Shown: positions 24,494 to 32,683 of the stretch, piece by piece
Position numbering within the stretch: position 1 is the first letter of the stretch
Layout: each line of letters starts with the position of its first letter
Source of the DNA: Candidatus Epulonipiscioides saccharophilum
Lineage (GTDB): Bacteria; Bacillota; Clostridia; Lachnospirales; Cellulosilyticaceae
Assembly: GCA_002007295.1 (NCBI GenBank)
Contig: LNZM01000141.1
Coordinates: 1 to 43,750 of the forward strand
Length of the DNA: 43,750 nucleotides
Direction of reading: 5' to 3'
Made by a program: the position numbers and the translations under genes
The notes under the pieces: model-generated
Told to the model about the DNA's origin: nothing
The model's input: the letters and a program-made list of their open reading frames with translations, nothing else
Databases searched by the model: none

Positions 24494-24678
24494 ATCTTTC
24501 TAAAGTTTAACCTTCCTTATTCTTTTAACAATCTTTCCAAAGTTTAGCCTTCCTTATTCTTTTAACAATCTTTCCAAAGTTTAGCCTTCCTTATTTTTTG
24601 AACAATCTCTTCAAAGTTTAGTCTTCTTTATTTTTTTCATAATCTCTTTAAAGTTTAACCTTCCTTATTCAAATTATC
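24494..24678 (-). repeat. 37-bp tandem array, five units, at methyltransferase 3' end
   Basis: Units starting ATCTTTC..AAAGTTTA begin at 24494, 24531, 24568, 24605 and 24642, a period of 37 throughout. The last unit is the real 3' end of the methyltransferase gene, including its stop codon at 24655-24657 (reading NLNKEG then stop). Units near the amidase gene are nearly identical to one another; unit four is the most changed. Confidence 0.92.
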
Positions 24679-25806
24679 TTCTAATAATTTTGCTAGAGTT
24701 AAATTTAATCCTAACATGCTGGATATAGCAGTATATTCATTTAAGGCTTCTTTATTTATACATTCGGATTTAGATAGTATAGCTTTAATTAAAATATTTT
24801 TTGGTGTATGAGTTGAATCGATAAATTCTATTATGGATACTTTATAGGAAAATACTTCTAAAAGATTACCTCTTAATCCATCAGTAATTAAACTAGCAAT
24901 TTTTTCTTTTAAAATCCCATGTTTAAATATTGGATCTAAAGTTTCATTATTTATTTGAGTATATGCTTCATGATGACAACATGGTACAGCCAAAATAGCT
25001 TTGGATTTCCATAATATTCCTTTGTATATAGCCAAATCCGTTGCTGTATTGCATGCATGCAAAGATATAACCAAATCTATTTGGCCTTCTAAAATAAAGT
25101 TTCCTATATCTCCGATTTGAAATTTTAAATCCGTATAGCCTAGCTTAGCAGATAATTGGTTACATAATGTTATTACATCTTCTTTAAGATCTAGGCCGAT
25201 AATCTCAACGTCCTTTTGCTTAATATTTTTTAAAAAGTGGTATAATGCAAAAGTTAGATAACTTTTGCCACATCCAAAGTCTATTATCCTATAAAAAGTT
25301 AAATTCAGTTCATCGATAACATTATCTATTATCTCTATATACTTATTAATTTGCTTAAATTTGTCATACTTAGATGGTTTTATTTCGCCATTTTGGTCCA
25401 TTATTCCTAATATTATAAAAAATTCTTTTGATGTAGCATCGTTTAATATATATTTTTTTTCTTTATTATGTGTTATATTAGTGGCCATTTTCTTGGTTGC
25501 TGCAACCTTTTTAATGGTTGTATCACCTTTTTTGTTGATTAAAATGCTGAAATCCGATTCATCGGTGTATAGCTGTAGTTGCTTAAAGTGTTTGTAATTT
25601 TGTGAAACCAGATCTATTAATTCTGATTTGGTTACATTTTGGTGAAATGCTTTATTATCCTGAAAAGTCTCTACTTGAAATAATGGATTATCCTTAATAA
25701 CAACAGGACGAATAGTAATTTTTTTAGGCCCCTCTTTTTTGCGTGGATTACTAAAAATTCCTGATATTAATATTTTACTCTTAAATAGCTCTATTAATTT
25801 TTCCAT
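24655..25806 (-). CDS. SAM-dependent methyltransferase (Methyltransf_32-like)
   Basis: A class I methyltransferase of 383 residues with an N-terminal domain of about 160. The SAM site is visible in RIIDFGCGKSYLTFALYHFL (motif I), EIIGLDLKEDVI (acidic loop), FQIGDIGNF, then IDLVISLHACNTATDLAI, and the PCCHHEAY motif that is characteristic of this family, which is related to predicted RNA or protein methyltransferases. The substrate is unknown. Lys-rich stretches in the N-terminal half (KKGDTTIKKVAATKK) would suit nucleic-acid binding. The 3' end carries the five-unit 37-bp array. It is on the same strand as the amidase gene but separated from it by that array. Confidence 0.88.
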   Translation of the reverse strand: MEKLIELFKSKILISGIFSNPRKKEGPKKITIRPVVIKDNPLFQVETFQDNKAFHQNVTKSELIDLVSQNYKHFKQLQLYTDESDFSILINKKGDTTIKKVAATKKMATNITHNKEKKYILNDATSKEFFIILGIMDQNGEIKPSKYDKFKQINKYIEIIDNVIDELNLTFYRIIDFGCGKSYLTFALYHFLKNIKQKDVEIIGLDLKEDVITLCNQLSAKLGYTDLKFQIGDIGNFILEGQIDLVISLHACNTATDLAIYKGILWKSKAILAVPCCHHEAYTQINNETLDPIFKHGILKEKIASLITDGLRGNLLEVFSYKVSIIEFIDSTHTPKNILIKAILSKSECINKEALNEYTAISSMLGLNLTLAKLLEDNLNKEG

Positions 25807-26139
25807 GACTTTACCTCTTTTGTCTGACTTTTTTTTCCAACATCTATAATATATATATCTAAGTTTTTATGCAAGTCCTAATTGATAAATTTTTAAAATT
25901 TACTAGCTTGATTACAATTTTTTGGGTATTATGGGAGCTGTCGCTGAAAGCTATCGTTAGATGACGTAAGTAGATTATGAACCTTCAATTTTTAAATTGA
26001 ACTGAGCCTCCATTCGGGATGGTTAATGCGACAGCCCCGCTTAGTTCCCCTACATTTAATCAATAGGTCGAGGATCTAATAATAATGACATTTTCGGTTA
26101 TACTATAAATAAAAATTTTAATTTGCCGAGGTGTTAAAT
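25807..26139. other. Intergenic gap with dispersed-element copy
   Basis: No gene is visible. GGGAGCTGTCGC (about 25932) and GCGACAGCCCC (about 26026) are inverted ends of a roughly 105-bp element that contains CAATTTTTAAATTG, also an inverted repeat. The mgsA promoter region follows (TATACTATAAAT near 26099). Confidence 0.65.
25931..26036. repeat. Dispersed element with inverted GCTGTCGC ends
   Basis: The ends GGGAGCTGTCGC and GCGACAGCCCC are inverted. The right end (TTAATGCGACAGCC) matches sequences near 17128 and 23710 in the inverse orientation, tying it to the same family of intergenic elements. Confidence 0.6.
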
Positions 26140-26604
26140 ATGAATCAATCCAACGATCATAAATTAATAACAATGTTTAACCAAAAAAAGATAGCATTAA
26201 TTGCTCATGATCACCGAAAGCAAGATTTGGCCGAGTGGGTTAGCATAAACAAAAATATTCTCGAAAATCATTTACTATGCGGAACCGGCACAACATCTAG
26301 AATCTTATCCGATCTAACTGGATTAAAAATCAAAGCATTTCATAGCGGGCCATTGGGTGGCGATCAGCAAATTGGATCTCGGATCGTTGAAGGTGATATC
26401 GATTTCATGATTTTCTTTTGGGATCCTTTATCCGCCCAACCTCATGATCCAGATGTGCGGGCCTTGCTAAGAATAGCAGCGTTGTACAACATCCCCATTG
26501 CTACCAACAATTCTACGGCTGATTTTTTAATTTCATCACCATTTATGTCCAGTGAATATACTAGGCATGTTATCGATTATAATAGCCGATTGCACCCTAA
26601 TTAG
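26140..26604 (+). CDS. mgsA: Methylglyoxal synthase
   Basis: Converts dihydroxyacetone phosphate to methylglyoxal and phosphate, a bypass of lower glycolysis under phosphate limitation or carbon excess. The start is ATG at 26140, 7 bp from GAGGTG; a GTG three codons earlier overlaps that site. The 154 residues include KKIALIAHDHRK, GTGTTSRIL (phosphate binding), the SGPLGGDQQIG catalytic motif with its Asp, FFWDPLSAQPHDPDV and NIPIATNNSTAD, so all family signatures are intact. It is a single-gene unit bounded by a terminator. The nearby secreted phosphatase is too distant to imply co-regulation. Confidence 0.96.
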   Translation: MNQSNDHKLITMFNQKKIALIAHDHRKQDLAEWVSINKNILENHLLCGTGTTSRILSDLTGLKIKAFHSGPLGGDQQIGSRIVEGDIDFMIFFWDPLSAQPHDPDVRALLRIAALYNIPIATNNSTADFLISSPFMSSEYTRHVIDYNSRLHPN

Positions 26605-26611
26605 TATTTTT

Positions 26612-26641
26612 AAGCTACTCTTTTTTCAGAGTAGCTTTTTT
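26612..26641 (+). terminator. Rho-independent terminator of mgsA
   Basis: AAGCTACTC pairs with GAGTAGCTT around an eight-base loop, followed by six T. It lies 7 bp beyond the stop. Confidence 0.92.
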
Positions 26642-26666
26642 CGGGGACTGTCGCAAATGAATAAAA
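26642..26666 (-). repeat. Short dispersed motif, inverted copy
   Basis: GGGACTGTCGCAAATGAATA is the reverse complement of the motif at 9550-9573 and 17150-17170. It lies exactly between two convergent terminators. Confidence 0.7.
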
Positions 26667-26672
26667 GGAGCT

Positions 26673-26700
26673 AAAAAAAAAGGAGGCGGTCACCTCCTTT
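26673..26700 (-). terminator. Terminator of the GH2 gene
   Basis: AAAGGAGG pairs with CCTCCTTT around a six-base loop, and on the minus strand it is followed by nine T. It lies directly after the glycosidase stop codon. Confidence 0.9.
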
Positions 26701-26707
26701 TATTAAT

Positions 26708-29467
26708 TTAAATGATAGACCAATAAACTTTACCACGAATGCCACAAGTATCGTCATCGTATTTATTTACAATATGGACGAATACTTTTTCGTTTTTAAC
26801 GAAATCTTTTAATGGAACTGTTATATCTCCACCTTTTGGATCATCAAATTTTGCTAGCATCTTCTTAAATCCATCTCTTGGCTGAACATTTGGCCAGAAA
26901 TTTTTGTCATGTTCTACATAAATTTCGGTATCGCCAGTAACATTTTCTAAAATGATGTTTACATCTTTTTCGCCAGAATAATCCGGGATTAATAATCTTG
27001 TAGTGTACTTAGCAGAACCATGGTCGCCCATGAAAACTTCTTTTAAATTGTCCGTACCAAATTTAAATGGTATGCTAGTATTCATATCGTTGTAATTAAC
27101 CTTGTCTTCTATCTCTACAGTCTCGGTTAACGGCCATACTCTAAAGTTTTCTAGATCCATTTTGTCAGTTTCTACATCTAATTGATTATACTGAACTGTG
27201 ATGAAATCGTCTTCAAATTCGGCACTCATTTCTCCGCTAGCTACTAAAACTTTTACTGGATTTTCTTTGCTAGTTTGTCTTACTATGATCTGTAATAATC
27301 CGGAATTTAAATGATGCGTATTACTAGTAACCGGCGTATGGTCTACCTGATTACCATTACTTGCGCCTAATAACACTCCGTTTTCTACAGAATGAGTTAT
27401 GACCAATTTGCTATTTGGTACAAATAATTCATCTTCATCTGTTGCAAATACTCTTAAAATTGCAACACCTTCTGAATTTGGCATGTTGTCCACTTCTATG
27501 TGAAGTTCTGCTTCAGGTTTTGTGGTTTTAACGGTGTCACGCTTAACTTCTTCGCCGTCTTTGTATCCGATAGCTGTGAGTTCGCCCGGTTCGTAAACAA
27601 CCGACCATTCGTTTTGATCATATTTATTTACTTCTTGCTTACCGAGAGATTTTCCGTTTAAAATTAATTCTACTTCATCTAAGTTAGAATAGGTCATAAC
27701 TCGGATAGTTTCGCCTTCATGGCCGAATAAATTCCAATGTGGGAAGACATGAAGTATAGGTTCATCTTTCCAGAATGATTGCAGTAAATAGAAATTATCT
27801 TTTTCAAAACAGCAACTATCTAGACCGCCACCCATGTTTGTAACACGAGGATAAGTTGATTCGCCACGATATTCTATTCCTGGCCAATAGAATAAACCGG
27901 CTATGAAATCTCTAGTATCGACTTCTTTCCAAAAACGTCTAAAAGTGTGGCCGAAGGTTGGATAATGTTCATCGTAAGCGGTAGTGTTTAAATAGGCCTC
28001 GTCTGGGAAATACACGCCCCTAGGATTGCTGGCCGCACTGGCTTCGGTTACCATTATACATTTTTCCGGATGTACTTCATGAGAAGTGTCATAGAAATTT
28101 ATAGCATAATTTATGCTGAGTGTATCGGAAGCTTCTGAAGCGTAAGAGCCATAAAATCCACCATTAAGGGCTAAAGTAACAGGTCGAGTGTCGTCAAAGG
28201 ATTTGATGTGCATTTTTATTTCTTCTAAAATATGCTTTCCTATTATTGTACTTTGTATAGGTTCTTCGTTTCCGGCCGACCACATGATTACAGAAGGATG
28301 ATTTCTGTCTCGCTTAACCATGGATTCGATTTGGAAAAATGCTTCTCTACTAGTTTCGAACCAACGGTTCTCGTCCATAACAATTAGCCCATATTTGTCG
28401 CATAGATCTAAAATATTTATAGAAGGATTATTGTGTGCACATCGGTAAGCGTTAGCACCCATTTCTTTTAGTTTTTGTATTCTATACATTTCTACTGTTT
28501 CAGGTACGGCTACGCCGAGACTACCATGATCCTGATGAATACAAACACCTTTTACTTTGATTGGTTCGTCATTTATATATAGTCCGTTATCCGAACTGAA
28601 TTTTATAGTTCTAAATCCGGTCGTAGTGGATAGATCATCTAGTATTTCGTTGTCCTCGACTACAGTGATTATTAAATTGTACAAAAATGGATTGTCTATG
28701 CTCCATCTTATTGCATTGGACAGATTAAATACTTCATTATAAGGTAATTTTTCGCCAGGTCGAATTTTCATTTCTCTAACGTCTAATTCGATTGTGTTAT
28801 TCGTTTCTTTTAAAGCATATTTTAATGTTACACTTCTTGTTCTAGGTGAATAGTTTTCCAATACTCCGCTAACATGAATCTCGAAATCGTTGTCTTTTAC
28901 ATGAACGTTGTGAATGAAATTTTCCCACCAATTAAGTCTAACTAGATCAGTTTTTAAAAGCCATACATTTCTATAAATTCCGGCACCTTCATACCACCAA
29001 CCTTCAAAATCCGAGTTGTCTATATAAACCGCTAGGGTGTTGATTTCTCCGATTCTGGCTACGGCCGTAAAATCCACCTCAAAACTGTTGTACATACTTG
29101 TGTTTGTACCCATTAGGTGGCCGTTTATCCAAATTTTACTATTTTTTCCTACTCCTTCAAATATTAGTGAAAGTCTGCGGTTATCATCTGTTTCCCCTAA
29201 TTTAAAATATCTTCGATACCATGCATTATTTCTTTTTAATGAACCATGAGGTCCGTTATTTTTCTCTGAGTACTCACCATGTATAACATAGTCATGTGGC
29301 AAAGTTACATCTTGCCAGTCCGCATCATAATAAGAGGTGCCCTCTGGTCCTCGACCTCGAACTGTTTTACTCATCATGTATGTGTCGTGTTTCGAATAAA
29401 TAGGATCCTTCGGTATGTCTCCTTCAAAAAATTTGTAGCCTGTATTCATCAAAATTTTTTCGCGCAT
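26708..29467 (-). CDS. Glycoside hydrolase family 2, beta-galactosidase-like
   Basis: Intracellular exo-glycosidase of 919 residues with no signal peptide. AAAGGAG lies 7 bp before the ATG. The GH2 sugar-binding jelly-roll (about 40-175) includes WQDVTLPHDY, AWYRRYFKL and FEGVGKNSKIWINGHLMG. It is followed by the immunoglobulin-like domain (about 180-290) and the catalytic barrel: GLYINDEPIKVKGVCIHQD, GANAYRCAHNNP, the acid/base Glu in WSAGNEEP (about 401) and the nucleophile Glu in CIMVTEASAAS (about 475). C-terminal beta domains fill 600-919. The architecture fits beta-galactosidase or a related activity; the exact sugar cannot be read from the sequence. No transporter or regulator is adjacent. 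A sugar ABC permease and binding protein occur elsewhere in the window. Confidence 0.93.
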   Translation of the reverse strand: MREKILMNTGYKFFEGDIPKDPIYSKHDTYMMSKTVRGRGPEGTSYYDADWQDVTLPHDYVIHGEYSEKNNGPHGSLKRNNAWYRRYFKLGETDDNRRLSLIFEGVGKNSKIWINGHLMGTNTSMYNSFEVDFTAVARIGEINTLAVYIDNSDFEGWWYEGAGIYRNVWLLKTDLVRLNWWENFIHNVHVKDNDFEIHVSGVLENYSPRTRSVTLKYALKETNNTIELDVREMKIRPGEKLPYNEVFNLSNAIRWSIDNPFLYNLIITVVEDNEILDDLSTTTGFRTIKFSSDNGLYINDEPIKVKGVCIHQDHGSLGVAVPETVEMYRIQKLKEMGANAYRCAHNNPSINILDLCDKYGLIVMDENRWFETSREAFFQIESMVKRDRNHPSVIMWSAGNEEPIQSTIIGKHILEEIKMHIKSFDDTRPVTLALNGGFYGSYASEASDTLSINYAINFYDTSHEVHPEKCIMVTEASAASNPRGVYFPDEAYLNTTAYDEHYPTFGHTFRRFWKEVDTRDFIAGLFYWPGIEYRGESTYPRVTNMGGGLDSCCFEKDNFYLLQSFWKDEPILHVFPHWNLFGHEGETIRVMTYSNLDEVELILNGKSLGKQEVNKYDQNEWSVVYEPGELTAIGYKDGEEVKRDTVKTTKPEAELHIEVDNMPNSEGVAILRVFATDEDELFVPNSKLVITHSVENGVLLGASNGNQVDHTPVTSNTHHLNSGLLQIIVRQTSKENPVKVLVASGEMSAEFEDDFITVQYNQLDVETDKMDLENFRVWPLTETVEIEDKVNYNDMNTSIPFKFGTDNLKEVFMGDHGSAKYTTRLLIPDYSGEKDVNIILENVTGDTEIYVEHDKNFWPNVQPRDGFKKMLAKFDDPKGGDITVPLKDFVKNEKVFVHIVNKYDDDTCGIRGKVYWSII

Positions 29468-29555
29468 TGCAAATCTCCTTTAATAAATAAAATTTGTCTA
29501 ACCGGGAAATTATAACATTGTTGCATGCAGTTTCATAGGCAATATCAAAATAAGT

Positions 29556-29672
29556 TGAAAAAATAGAAATCTCTATCCTGTTCTTATAATATGGTATAAT
29601 TCCGATCGATGGAAAAAATAGAAAATTTTTATCCTTTCCTATTATAATGTAGTATAATTCCGATCGATAAAT
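29556..29672. repeat. 58-bp tandem repeat, two units, between GH2 gene and ylxM
   Basis: AAATAGAAA...ATCCT...TATAAT(A/G)T is followed in each unit by GTATAATTCCGATCGAT, which begins at 29594 and 29652 (period 58). The units lie in the divergent region between the GH2 gene and the ylxM-ffh promoter. The palindrome CGATCG in both copies could be an operator, but there is no regulator to link it to. Confidence 0.75.
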
Positions 29673-29740
29673 AAAAAAAGAGAATATATTATACATTTGG
29701 TATACTATATTATTCAGTTGCGATTTAATCGGATAAGGGC

Positions 29741-29769
29741 TTGACAAAAACAGGCAAAAAATATATAAT
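29741..29769 (+). promoter_or_regulatory. Consensus sigma-A promoter of ylxM-ffh
   Basis: TTGACA and TATAAT are both perfect and are separated by 17 bp. The -10 box ends 43 bp before the ylxM ATG. Confidence 0.9.
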
Positions 29770-29812
29770 TTGCTCTGTAAAGAAGTTTAGGTTGACATAA
29801 TTGGAGCGAATT

Positions 29813-30154
29813 ATGCACAAAGTAATAGAGATTTCATATTTATTTGACTTTTATCAAAATCTTTTTACGCAAAGGCAGAAGGATTTAATTAGTGGATATT
29901 ATTTTGAAGATTTATCTCTTAGCGAACTGGCCAATATATATTCGGTTAGTAGACAAAGTGTTCATGAAACTATAAAAAAATCAGAAACTAAACTTTTTGA
30001 ATTAGAAGAAAAACTTGGCTTAGTGAAACGGTTTCAAAATATGAAAATGATTGTAGAGAAAATTGATCGAAATATATCTAATGCTATGTCTTTAAAAGAG
30101 AAAGATTTAATAGACTTAAAAAAGTTAATAGTAGATTTAAAAAATGAAATTTAG
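29813..30154 (+). CDS. ylxM: YlxM family SRP-associated DNA/RNA-binding protein
   Basis: Small helix-turn-helix protein of 113 residues that is always found next to ffh and has been linked to SRP function in Gram-positive bacteria. The start is ATG at 29813 behind GGAG; a TTG at 29801 overlaps the ribosome site and is less likely. The N-terminus MHKVIEISYLFDFYQNLFT, the HTH in LSLSELANIYSVSRQSVHETIKK, and the trailing coiled region follow the family pattern. It is 12 bp upstream of ffh and shares its promoter. Confidence 0.93.
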   Translation: MHKVIEISYLFDFYQNLFTQRQKDLISGYYFEDLSLSELANIYSVSRQSVHETIKKSETKLFELEEKLGLVKRFQNMKMIVEKIDRNISNAMSLKEKDLIDLKKLIVDLKNEI

Positions 30155-30166
30155 GACGGTGAAAAG

Positions 30167-31501
30167 ATGGCTTTTGATCAATTATCAACCAAACTACAAG
30201 ATGTATTTAAGAACTTAAAAAGTAAGGGTAAACTGACCGAAAAGGACGTAAAAGCAGCTTTAAGAGAGGTAAAGTTAGCTCTTTTAGAAGCAGACGTAAA
30301 TTTTAAGGTAGTAAAAAACTTTATAAAGTCGATAGAAGGAAGAGCGATCGGCGAAGAGGTAATGTCAAGTTTAACACCAGGTCAACAGGTGATAAAAATA
30401 GTTAATGATGAACTAGTAAGCCTGATGGGTAGTACTCAAAGTAAAATACTTTTTGCTTCTAAAGGAATCACACCAATATTAATGGTAGGATTGCAGGGAG
30501 CTGGAAAAACTACGACATCAGGAAAGTTGGCTAATTTAATAAAATCTCAAGGTAAGCGTCCATTATTAGTAGGTTGTGATGTTTACAGACCAGCGGCGAT
30601 AGACCAGTTAAAAAAAGTAGCATCGCAAATTAATGTACCAGTATTTGAAATGGGTACCGATGTATCGCCCGTGGAAATAGCGAAAGAAGCAATGAAATAT
30701 GCAGAGCAAAACAATTTCGACGTTGTTATGATCGACACGGCCGGTCGTCTGCATATAGATGAAGTTTTGATGGGCGAACTAAAAAATATAAAAGATGAAG
30801 TTAAACCAAAAGAAATATTATTAGTCGTTGACGCAATGACCGGTCAAGACGCTGTAAATGTGGCCGAATCTTTTAATGAAGCATTAGGAATCGACGGTGT
30901 TATCATGACCAAATTGGATGGTGACAACCGTGGTGGAGCTGCCTTGTCAGTTAAGGCCGTAACTAACAAACCTATAAAATATGTAGGTATGGGCGAAAAA
31001 TTATCTGAATTAGAACCTTTCTATCCAGATCGAATGGCTTCTCGTATCCTAGGTATGGGCGATATGCTTACCCTAATCGAAAAGGCTCAACAAACTTTTG
31101 ATGAAGAAAAAAGTCGTGAGTTAGAAGCCAAAATTAGAAAGGCCGAGTTTGATTTCAATGACTTTTTAGAACAAATGAAGCAAGTTAAAAATATGGGGCC
31201 AATAGGCGATTTACTGAATATGATACCGGGAATGAATAAAGCAAAGCTCGGTGATGTTAGTGTGGATGAAAAACAAATTGCTAGAATCGAAGCTATTGTT
31301 TTATCCATGACAAAGGAAGAACGCCAAAACCCTAATATATTGAACTTGTCTAGAAAAAAACGCATAGCTAGAGGTTCCGGATGTGACATTGCAGAAGTAA
31401 ATCGATTGGTAAAACAATTTGACCAAATGAGAACTATGATGAAACAATTTTCTGGAATGACTAAAGGTAAGAAAGGCAAGTTTAAAATGCCTTTCATGTA
31501 A
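30167..31501 (+). CDS. ffh: Signal recognition particle protein Ffh (SRP54)
   Basis: GTPase that binds signal sequences and the SRP RNA and delivers ribosomes to FtsY at the membrane. The 444 residues comprise the N domain (1-90), the G domain with GLQGAGKTTT (about 108-117), DTAGRLHIDE, TKLDGDNRGGAAL and KYVGMGEKLSELEPF, and the methionine-rich M domain (about 320-444) with the RNA-binding SGCDIAEVNRL helix and a GKKGKFKMPFM tail. GGACGG precedes the ATG. It is downstream of ylxM. The spacer to rpsP holds a dispersed element with inverted ends. Confidence 0.98.
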   Translation: MAFDQLSTKLQDVFKNLKSKGKLTEKDVKAALREVKLALLEADVNFKVVKNFIKSIEGRAIGEEVMSSLTPGQQVIKIVNDELVSLMGSTQSKILFASKGITPILMVGLQGAGKTTTSGKLANLIKSQGKRPLLVGCDVYRPAAIDQLKKVASQINVPVFEMGTDVSPVEIAKEAMKYAEQNNFDVVMIDTAGRLHIDEVLMGELKNIKDEVKPKEILLVVDAMTGQDAVNVAESFNEALGIDGVIMTKLDGDNRGGAALSVKAVTNKPIKYVGMGEKLSELEPFYPDRMASRILGMGDMLTLIEKAQQTFDEEKSRELEAKIRKAEFDFNDFLEQMKQVKNMGPIGDLLNMIPGMNKAKLGDVSVDEKQIARIEAIVLSMTKEERQNPNILNLSRKKRIARGSGCDIAEVNRLVKQFDQMRTMMKQFSGMTKGKKGKFKMPFM

Positions 31502-31504
31502 AAA

Positions 31505-31612
31505 CTCTCCCCTTATGCTCTTAACCTCTTTGTCAGCTAAAGCTGATACCTCTCCTAGAAGGATAGGCTGATTAAAGAGTCATGGCGGAGAGGTTGAGAG
31601 TCTAAAAATATA
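31505..31612. repeat. Dispersed element between ffh and rpsP
   Basis: ACTCTCC at the left and AACCTCT are mirrored by AGAGGTTGAGAGT at the right. Inside lies the hairpin GTCAGCTAAAGCTGAT. It is inserted in what is normally a compact operon, so it may form a large hairpin in the transcript. Confidence 0.75.
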
Positions 31613-31637
31613 AAAATTTAATATAGAGGTGTAAAAT

Positions 31638-31886
31638 ATGGCAGTAAAAATACGTTTAAGAAGAATGGGCGCAAAGAAAGCTCCTTTTTATAGAGTGGTT
31701 GTAGCAGATTCTCGTTATCCAAGAGATGGCAGATTTATTGAAGAAGTGGGTTATTTTAATCCATGTAGTGAACCAAATGAATTAAAATTAAATAAAGAAT
31801 CAATAGAAAAATGGATTAAAACCGGAGCAAAACCAACTGATACTGTAAAAATGCTTATGAAGAAATCTGGCATAGAAGTTAAATAA
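31638..31886 (+). CDS. rpsP: Small ribosomal subunit protein bS16
   Basis: The 82-residue protein of the 30S subunit needed for its assembly. The sequence [40 protein letters not shown] and the [19 protein letters not shown] tail leave no doubt. GAGGTG lies before the ATG. It is followed by a 38-bp tandem copy of its own last 11 codons and stop, then by a terminator, so rimM seems to be transcribed separately or by read-through. Confidence 0.98.
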   Translation: MAVKIRLRRMGAKKAPFYRVVVADSRYPRDGRFIEEVGYFNPCSEPNELKLNKESIEKWIKTGAKPTDTVKMLMKKSGIEVK

Positions 31887-31926
31887 TAATGCTTATGAAG
31901 AAATCTAGCATAGAAGTTAAATAATA
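31851..31926 (+). repeat. 38-bp tandem duplication of the rpsP 3' end
   Basis: ATGCTTATGAAGAAATCT begins at 31851 (in rpsP) and at 31889. The 38-base units differ at one base only (G to A). The second unit begins with ATG, runs in frame for 11 codons (MLMKKSSIEVK) and keeps the stop codon. Confidence 0.95.
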
Positions 31927-31928
31927 TA

Positions 31929-31956
31929 GGGGGCATTAGATAGCCCCTTTTTTTTT
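31929..31956 (+). terminator. Terminator after rpsP
   Basis: GGGGC pairs with GCCCC around an eight-base loop, followed by nine T. Confidence 0.85.
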
Positions 31957-32003
31957 GTCTATTTCAAAGAATTATTTTATTTAAAAAAGGAGAATAGTGG
32001 GTC

Positions 32004-32534
32004 ATGGAAACTTTAACAATAGGTAAAATAGTCAATACACATGGAATAAAGGGTGAATTAAAAGTTGTTCCATCAACAGATGATAGTAGTAGATTTAATG
32101 AATTGGATAATGTATATGTAGAAAAAAGAGGAGAATTGCATAAATACGATATAGAAACAGTAAGATTTCATAAAAACTTTGTACTGATAAAATTTAAAGA
32201 TATAAATAGTATAGAAGAAGGGGAAATATTTAAAAATTGTTTATTAAAGATAGATAAACAAGATGCTTTACCATTAGGTGAAGATGAATACTACATTGGC
32301 GATTTATATGGATTAATAGTAAAAACAGAAGAAGGACGACAATTGGGTGTATTGGATGATGTTCTATTTAGCGATGCTAACGATGTGTATGTGATAAAAA
32401 GGGTGGCTGCAAGGCCGTTGCTGATCCCAGCGATAAAAGACTGCATATTAAATGTAGACATAGAACAAGGGTTAATGATAGTTAAATTATTAGAAGGATT
32501 AGAAGATATAGAAATAAGTGGAAAGAGAAGTTAG
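32004..32534 (+). CDS. rimM: Ribosome maturation factor RimM
   Basis: Binds uS19 and assists late maturation of the 30S head. The 176 residues start METLTIGKIVNTHGIKGELK, the family signature, and include ARPLLIPAIKDCILNVD near the C-terminus, the PRC-barrel end typical of RimM. AAAGGAG precedes the ATG. The khpA gene often found between rpsP and rimM is not present; the 117-bp gap holds only the rpsP duplication and terminator. Confidence 0.96.
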   Translation: METLTIGKIVNTHGIKGELKVVPSTDDSSRFNELDNVYVEKRGELHKYDIETVRFHKNFVLIKFKDINSIEEGEIFKNCLLKIDKQDALPLGEDEYYIGDLYGLIVKTEEGRQLGVLDDVLFSDANDVYVIKRVAARPLLIPAIKDCILNVDIEQGLMIVKLLEGLEDIEISGKRS

Positions 32535-32605
32535 AGAGCTGTCACAAAATTGTGGGGAGGTGGTGCCTCTCTCCGGGAGGGAGAAAGAGTAACTTCTAGT
32601 TGCAG
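32535..32605. repeat. Dispersed element between rimM and trmD
   Basis: GAGCTGTCACAAAATTGTGG, GGTGGTGCCTC and CTCCGGGAGGGAGAAAGAG are the left half of the same element as at 43608, without the GTCAGC hairpin. Confidence 0.7.
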
Positions 32606-32683
32606 TTACTCATGTGAGTTGAGGCGAATCAATTACAAAAGTTTTAGAAAAGAGAAAAAAATTAATTAACATTAGGAGTTAAA

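Noticed and set aside
24494-24678. CRISPR-like array with regular 37-bp spacing
   Set aside because: The units are directly adjacent with no unique spacers, and the last unit is the coding end of the methyltransferase gene. The arrays at 43018, 19944 and 23060 were rejected as CRISPR for the same reason.
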